Part shown: positions 61,538 to 64,000 of the stretch, piece after piece | Layout of the letters: every line of letters starts with the position of its first letter | Numbering within the stretch: the first letter of the stretch is position 1 | NCBI RefSeq assembly: GCF_020283565.1 | Contig: NC_060061.1 | Location: forward strand, 33,517,362 to 33,581,361 | DNA from: Trifolium pratense | Taxonomy: Eukaryota > Streptophyta > Magnoliopsida > Fabales > Fabaceae | Direction of reading: 5' to 3' | Length of the DNA stretch: 64,000 bases | The notes under the pieces: model-generated | What the model was told of the DNA's origin: nothing | Seen by the model: only the letters and a program-made list of their open reading frames with translations | Database searches by the model: none | Program-made: the position numbers and the translations under genes

Positions 61538-62301
61538 AAACCAATCATTATTTCTCCATTAAATAATTTACGAAGGAAACATGAACCACTCAACTAAAAC
61601 TCCAGTGAATAATTAAAATCTCTTGCTTATAATAACATGTTAATTTATCAAGTGTCATTCCAATAACACCAAGCTCCACTATTTTATTTTTTAATTCTTT
61701 TTATTTTTGTCCATTCAAAACAAAGTTCCACGAATGCAAAATAGAGTAGCTATGATATTATGATATGATTCAAAGATTGGATATTCTGGCATCCATAGTT
61801 TGATCCAAATTATCATTCATTAAACATATTATTATCCCAAAAAATTAACTTCGAATCAAACTCTAAACTATTTAACATATTTAATATCACAACCTTTATA
61901 TATATCTCAAGAATCAATATCATCAAACAGTTATAGGTAACAACTCTAGCTAACAATTAAACAAATATAAGTTTTTTTTTACCACCAGTATACGGTCCAA
62001 TCACAATTACAATAAGATCGAACCGTGATCTTCCATATTAAGTGTAGTGCCCATCACCACTGGACGACCAACTAACGATCGGTAATATAAGCTTTTTTTT
62101 TCTTTCTATTTAAAGTGTTTCACATCTCATCACATGCTCAATTAATAGATGGTGTAAAATTAAGACAAAAAAAAAGGTTCATAAATAAAATTAAGGTCCG
62201 AAGAACCATCTTAAGCCGCAAAACTCAAAACAAAACTTGAACGTACAATTCTCAAAACTTGTAGTAACCAATTACCATTTCTCTCTCTCTCTTTCTCCCT
62301 G
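61538..62301. other. Upstream region of the MIZ1-like gene
   Basis: A repeat-like segment at about 61978-62090 (ACCACCAGTATACGGTCC through GACCAACTAACGATCGGT) looks like a known dispersed plant repeat, class uncertain. A CT-rich tract (62277-62300) is probably in the 5' UTR. Confidence 0.4.
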
Positions 62302-62342
62302 ATGGCACTGATCTTCTCTTCCCTCTTCACATTCACCAATCA

Positions 62343-63110
62343 ATGGGGGAGCCAAGATCATCATACACATCAACATCTCCAAATTCTCCAAGATCATCAT
62401 CATCATCATCAACAACAACATTACCATCTCCACCACCACTTCCTCAGAAAATATCCCTCATCGAACCTTCCAAAAAACAAAAACACAAACAAAAACCTTT
62501 TCGTGTTTTCCGTTCCGTTTTTCGATCTTTACCCATCATATCTCCTGCATGTAAATTTCCATCAATTCAAACCGGAACCGCCGAAAGCCACCATAAAAAC
62601 ATCGGTGGAAGCACCGGTATAAAAGTATCCGGTACATTGTTCGGTTACCGGAAAGGACGTGTTAGTCTCTCCATTCAAGAGAATCCAAAGTGTCTACCTT
62701 CATTGGTAATTGAACTTTCCATGCAAACAAGTGTTCTACAAAAAGAAATGGCTGCAGGGATGGTGAGGATTGCGCTCGAATGCGAAAAACGACAAGATAA
62801 AGATAAGACATTGTTGATTGAAGAGCCTTTGTGGACAATGTTTTGTAATGGGAAGAAAACAGGTTATGGTGTGAGGAGAGAAGCAACAGAAGAGGATTTA
62901 AATGTTATGGAACTTCTTAAAGCAACTACAATGGGTGCTGGAATTGTTCCAATGAAAACTGAAGTTGAAAATGTTGATGGAGAATTGGCTTATATGAGAG
63001 CTTCTTTTGAACATGTAATAGGGTCTAAGGATTCTGAGACTCTTTATATGTTGAGTCCTGAGGGAAGTGATACTGGTCCTGAGCTTACTATATTTTTTGT
63101 GAGGATTTAA
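62343..63110 (+). CDS. MIZU-KUSSEI1-like protein (DUF617), 255 aa
   Basis: A single uninterrupted exon from ATG 62343 to TAA 63110, the typical single-exon form and length of this family. Residues 1-45 are Ser/Pro-rich and low complexity. A basic stretch (KKQKHKQKPFRVFRSVFRSL) precedes the DUF617 domain (about residues 95-255). Recognisable parts are VSGTLFGYRKGRVSLSIQE, LPSLVIELSMQTSVLQKEM, EEPLWTMFCNGKKTGYGVRR and VMELLKATTMGAGIVP, and the end reads YMLSPEGSDTGPELTIFFVRI. Arabidopsis MIZ1 is needed for root hydrotropism and acts at the ER; paralogues are less studied, so the role here is inferred. A CT-rich leader lies just upstream, and another ATG (62302) opens an overlapping frame. Confidence 0.93.
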   Translation: MGEPRSSYTSTSPNSPRSSSSSSTTTLPSPPPLPQKISLIEPSKKQKHKQKPFRVFRSVFRSLPIISPACKFPSIQTGTAESHHKNIGGSTGIKVSGTLFGYRKGRVSLSIQENPKCLPSLVIELSMQTSVLQKEMAAGMVRIALECEKRQDKDKTLLIEEPLWTMFCNGKKTGYGVRREATEEDLNVMELLKATTMGAGIVPMKTEVENVDGELAYMRASFEHVIGSKDSETLYMLSPEGSDTGPELTIFFVRI

Positions 63111-64000
63111 GAATTATTAATTGTTTTGTTTAATGTACAATTTGATGATGAAGTTTAGTACATATATACTTCAGAGGAAATCCAATTCCTTTTGAGGATG
63201 GGTGGTGCATGGTGAGTTAATTAGGCTCTGTTTGCTAAGGATAAATTCTGAGCTTATAGCTTGATTATAGCTTATAAGGTCATATGAATAAAAAAAATCC
63301 TGTTTGATAAATAATTTTCAAAAAGAGCTAATTATAGCTTGTTTTATTATCTTATAGCTTATTTTTCAAACGCTATTTTAAGTAGTATATGAACTTATAA
63401 CTTATTATTTTTTTCCAATTTTACTCTTGACATCTTACTTGTAAAAAAATAATAATTATTAATTAAACATATCTTTTTTACGCTATTTCATACCGTAAAA
63501 CTAGTTCGACCGCTAATTTTATCAAACACTACAAATTCAATTAGCTAACGTATTCGTTATAACTTATAAGTTCATCCGCTATAAACTAACTTATCAGTTA
63601 TCCGCTATTTTTTACATGATCAAAATTGGATGATATAAAACTAGGGAAGTAAAGTTTGATGTTATATTTGTAACATCATGACTCCTTTTTTATCTCGTTT
63701 TGCTAATCATTATTGTGTAAATATAATATTTATGTTTCTTCTCGTTACATTTTTAATTGGATTTTTGGTGAAAAAAATGTTTGTACGACTATGATATTAT
63801 AGTTTTTGCTTAGGTTTGTGAAAGTTAACACGATATACAAATTTGACTTGAAAGTCACTTTAGTACGTTGACCGGGAGAAGTGCTCGAATAATCTTTAAT
63901 TAAAATGAAGTGATAAAACCAATTCAAAATTAAAAAACAATGTCAAATTATTAGCAAGACTTCCGACACGTATGGCTTTGGTGAGAAAAAATATTATTGT
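63111..64000. other. 3' flank of the MIZ1-like gene and a possible MITE
   Basis: The first 100-150 bp are probably 3' UTR. From about 63225 (GGCTCTGTTTGCTAAGG) to about 63605 repeated AGCTTATA/TATAAGCT motifs occur in both orientations, like a decayed hAT- or Harbinger-type MITE. No exact ends were found. The rest is AT-rich and featureless. Confidence 0.4.

Overview
The window is plant nuclear DNA. It is AT-rich, genes have GT-AG introns, and the sequence is crowded with LTR retrotransposons, LINE remnants, Helitrons and MITEs, plus one scrap of chloroplast DNA. The gene and repeat mix suggests a eudicot, most likely a papilionoid legume; that is an inference, not proven here. A run of exactly 500 N (25403-25902) is an assembly gap.

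Region 1 (1-17 kb) is a tandem array of three genes for Alba-domain proteins with an Arg/Gly-rich tail. Copy A (238-852) is cut by the window edge and by what looks like an LTR in its intron. Copies B (3378-6381) and C (11906-15417) are complete 8-exon genes of 245 and 243 aa with almost identical architecture. Between B and C lie several copies of a lineage-restricted minus-strand ORF; one of them (9972-10463) carries three 34-residue repeats.

Region 2 (17-33 kb) is nested transposons. A LINE reverse-transcriptase relic holds a 177-bp chloroplast psaA fragment and is interrupted at 18197 by a young Ty3-type element. That element has near-identical long LTRs, a PBS and a PPT, but no coding capacity. 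Its 5' LTR later received a 1073-bp Mutator-like foldback element flanked by a 10-bp duplication. After the gap comes a decayed minus-strand Copia element (25903-30903) studded with at least 15 short perfect palindromes that share a TTCNG-type centre. A 1379-bp solo LTR with ATAAC duplications follows.

Region 3 (33-39.5 kb) holds a five-exon gene for a probably plastid-targeted membrane protein (33787-35229), a small minus-strand gene (37471-37701), a MITE, and a 5'-truncated LINE with a 14-bp target duplication.

Region 4 (39536-51219) is two Helitrons in tandem, separated by about 45 bp, each ending in a GC hairpin plus CTAG and each inserted between A and T. Helitron 1 carries the first two exons of a PFP-beta gene (start codon lost) and a B3-like gene with an intact 279-aa frame. 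Helitron 2 carries exons of a coiled-coil (kinesin-12-like) gene, the N-terminal part of a glycosyltransferase, and a broken B3 fragment of the same family. All captured pieces lie in the same orientation.

Region 5 (51.2-64 kb) contains a LINE relic and a two-exon minus-strand gene for a 157-aa single-pass membrane protein (53172-57741). The 4.1-kb intron of that gene contains an almost perfect inverted repeat with arms of about 880 bp, one arm broken by a Harbinger-type MITE. Then come Copia gag fragments, a solo LTR with CATCA duplications, further MITEs, and finally an intact single-exon MIZU-KUSSEI1-like gene (62343-63110).
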